A stretch of DNA of 64,000 nt from Gilvimarinus japonicus (GTDB lineage Bacteria > Pseudomonadota > Gammaproteobacteria > Pseudomonadales > Cellvibrionaceae): NCBI RefSeq assembly GCF_042847215.1, contig NZ_AP031500.1, positions 3,782,001 to 3,846,000 of the forward strand, in the 5' to 3' direction. The notes below the pieces were generated by a model. That model was given only the letters and a program-made list of their open reading frames with translations. It had not been told where the DNA came from and made no database searches. The translations under genes and the position numbers were made by a program. Below are positions 62,941 through 64,000 of this stretch, piece by piece. The stretch's first letter is position 1. Every line of letters begins with the position of its first letter.

Positions 62941-63852
62941 CTACTGGTGTTTTGCCCGCAATTTAGCCCAATCACTGCCGGGTACATCATTGATAAACGA
63001 TTCGATCGTGCCGCGTTTTTGCATGGTTACAAACGCACGCTTACCGTCCTTGCCCCCAAAGGTGATATTAGTCGGGTGTTGTCCGCTCAGTTGTATCTCG
63101 CGCAATAACTTACCCTCTGGTGAAAGCACGGCAACTTTGCCAGCGCCATAGCGAGCAACATACAGGTTTCCCTCAACATCCACGCTCATGCCGTCCATGC
63201 CAAAATCGGCAAACTGAAAAAACAATTGCTTATTGGTAATGTTCCCGTCGGCGGCAACATCATAGCGCCAGATATTACGCTGGACACTCTCATTTACGTA
63301 TAAAACACTGCCATCGGGACTTAGTTCGATGCCGTTGGTAGTGCCCATACCCGCCTCTAGCAAATGGGTTACACCAGCGACATCGATGCGCCAAAGCTGT
63401 CCCGTACTGTCGGGCCAGTTAGGATCGCTGGCGTATACGCTACCATTATCAGCAATAACGATATCATTCGGCTGATTCATCGCATCATCATGAGCGAATA
63501 CGCTTACGCGCTTATCCGACATAGACACTTTTAAAATATTGTGATTCACATAATCGGCAATCAACATATCACCAGCAGCGTCAAAACGAATAGCATTGCC
63601 TACACTGTCGGCGTCTAGCTCGATAAAAATTCGAGCTTTATTTTTATCCGTCACTCTACCAATAGTCCCTTGGCGCTCAAGGTTAACCGCATAAAGATTA
63701 CCCGCCCCATCAACCGCCGGCCCTTCCACGCCACTCGTAAAGCTATTCTCAGGCAACCAGGTCTCCGACTCACTGGCAGGCGGTGCATCTGCGCCGGCGA
63801 CTTGCGCCATCAGGCACATTGCTAAAACCTGATAAAACATTGTATTTTTCAT
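62941..63852 (-). CDS. SMP-30/gluconolactonase-like secreted protein
   Basis: 303 residues with signal peptide cut after AGADA. Six-bladed propeller of SGL type: NSFTSGVEGPAVDGAGNLYAVN, ADYVNHNILKV, DIVIADNGSVYASDPNW, GTTNGIELSPDGSVLYVNESVQRNIW, DGMSVDVEGNLYVARYGAG and GGKDGKRAFVT. Metal-binding Glu, Asn and Asp residues are in their usual places. It likely hydrolyses a sugar lactone in the periplasm. Convergent with lacI (11 bp between stops). Confidence 0.93.
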   Translation of the reverse strand: MKNTMFYQVLAMCLMAQVAGADAPPASESETWLPENSFTSGVEGPAVDGAGNLYAVNLERQGTIGRVTDKNKARIFIELDADSVGNAIRFDAAGDMLIADYVNHNILKVSMSDKRVSVFAHDDAMNQPNDIVIADNGSVYASDPNWPDSTGQLWRIDVAGVTHLLEAGMGTTNGIELSPDGSVLYVNESVQRNIWRYDVAADGNITNKQLFFQFADFGMDGMSVDVEGNLYVARYGAGKVAVLSPEGKLLREIQLSGQHPTNITFGGKDGKRAFVTMQKRGTIESFINDVPGSDWAKLRAKHQ

Positions 63853-63930
63853 CGTATTAACACCATTGCCTGCCGAGCATTAGGTCTCGGGCGTCACTAA
63901 TAAAACCTCAAAGCGCTGAGGCGCAAGAAT

Positions 63931-63952
63931 AAAAAAGGTGCCCGCAGGCACC
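63931..63952 (-). terminator. Minus-strand terminator of a gene right of the window
   Basis: On the minus strand GGTGCC-TGCG-GGCACC is followed by TTTTTT. A minus frame at the window edge ends in TAA about 30 nt before it and probably is the end of that gene; too short to identify. Confidence 0.8.
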
Positions 63953-64000
63953 AAAGCCAGTATGGAACAGACTTTAATTTTACTTGAGTTGATGCAATTT

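Noticed and set aside
1..64000. tRNA/rRNA genes, insertion sequences, CRISPR arrays, toxin-antitoxin or restriction genes
   Set aside because: None recognised by motif reading on either strand.
63853..64000. Partial minus-strand frame through the terminator at the right edge
   Set aside because: The long open frame across the hairpin has no coding support; only the terminator is reported.

Overview
The window reads as chromosome of a marine, polysaccharide-degrading gammaproteobacterium, most likely Cellvibrionales (Saccharophagus/Gilvimarinus/Simiduia-like). This is inferred from the gmk-rpoZ-spoT order, the large TonB-dependent receptors (TBDRs) accompanied by tryptophan-halogenase-like, cupin and SapC proteins, a SusB-type GH97 with a LacI regulator, and long N-terminally membrane-bound AraC regulators. 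No rRNA, tRNA, IS element, phage gene or CRISPR array was recognised. Coding density is high and the composition looks even.

Layout. 1-31 kb is mostly housekeeping and envelope functions: the end of trmO, serA, a coiled-coil membrane protein, a chalcone-isomerase-like/TonB fusion, a DsbD-type thiol reductase with a redoxin, a methyltransferase, a MAPEG protein, a 1191-residue multidomain cytochrome/PA14/propeller/DUF1080 lipoprotein, an Omp85-type barrel, a lone JmjC-like cupin, a BaiN-like flavoprotein, a FadR-type regulator, a soluble PAS chemoreceptor, ppk2, a YdeP-type molybdoenzyme, hydrolases, a SIMPL protein, a diguanylate cyclase, the formaldehyde detoxification pair frmA-fghA with a divergent LysR regulator, and an MliC-type lysozyme inhibitor. 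45.9-53.7 kb is a second ordinary block: DUF3300, spoT, rpoZ, gmk, a lipoprotein, a tiny HTH protein and an LpxO-like hydroxylase.

The accessory core is 31.4-45.3 kb plus 53.7-63.9 kb. Locus A has two paralogous 7TM-AraC regulators, a flavin halogenase-like gene, and a minus-strand series TBDR > terminator > SapC > cupin > halogenase > DUF6445 > SapC > cupin. Locus B has a paralogous TBDR > terminator hairpin > halogenase > SapC, followed by GH97 and a LacI regulator. Locus B carries two pairs of 14-bp palindromes (TGAAAACGTTTTCA type), one pair before the TBDR and one before GH97. Both pairs have the same 20-bp centre-to-centre spacing, which defines a probable LacI regulon for alpha-glucan oligosaccharide use. 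The shared set of putative oxidative modifying enzymes (FAD halogenase-like, HxD...H Fe-dependent cupins, DUF6445) plus SapC around TBDRs is the best candidate for an undescribed system; its substrate is unknown.

Two intergenic regions are dense in nested perfect inverted repeats that end at intrinsic terminators (about 32.81-33.14 kb, minus strand; 61.68-61.82 kb, plus strand). They are candidate structured RNAs that I could not assign to a known class.
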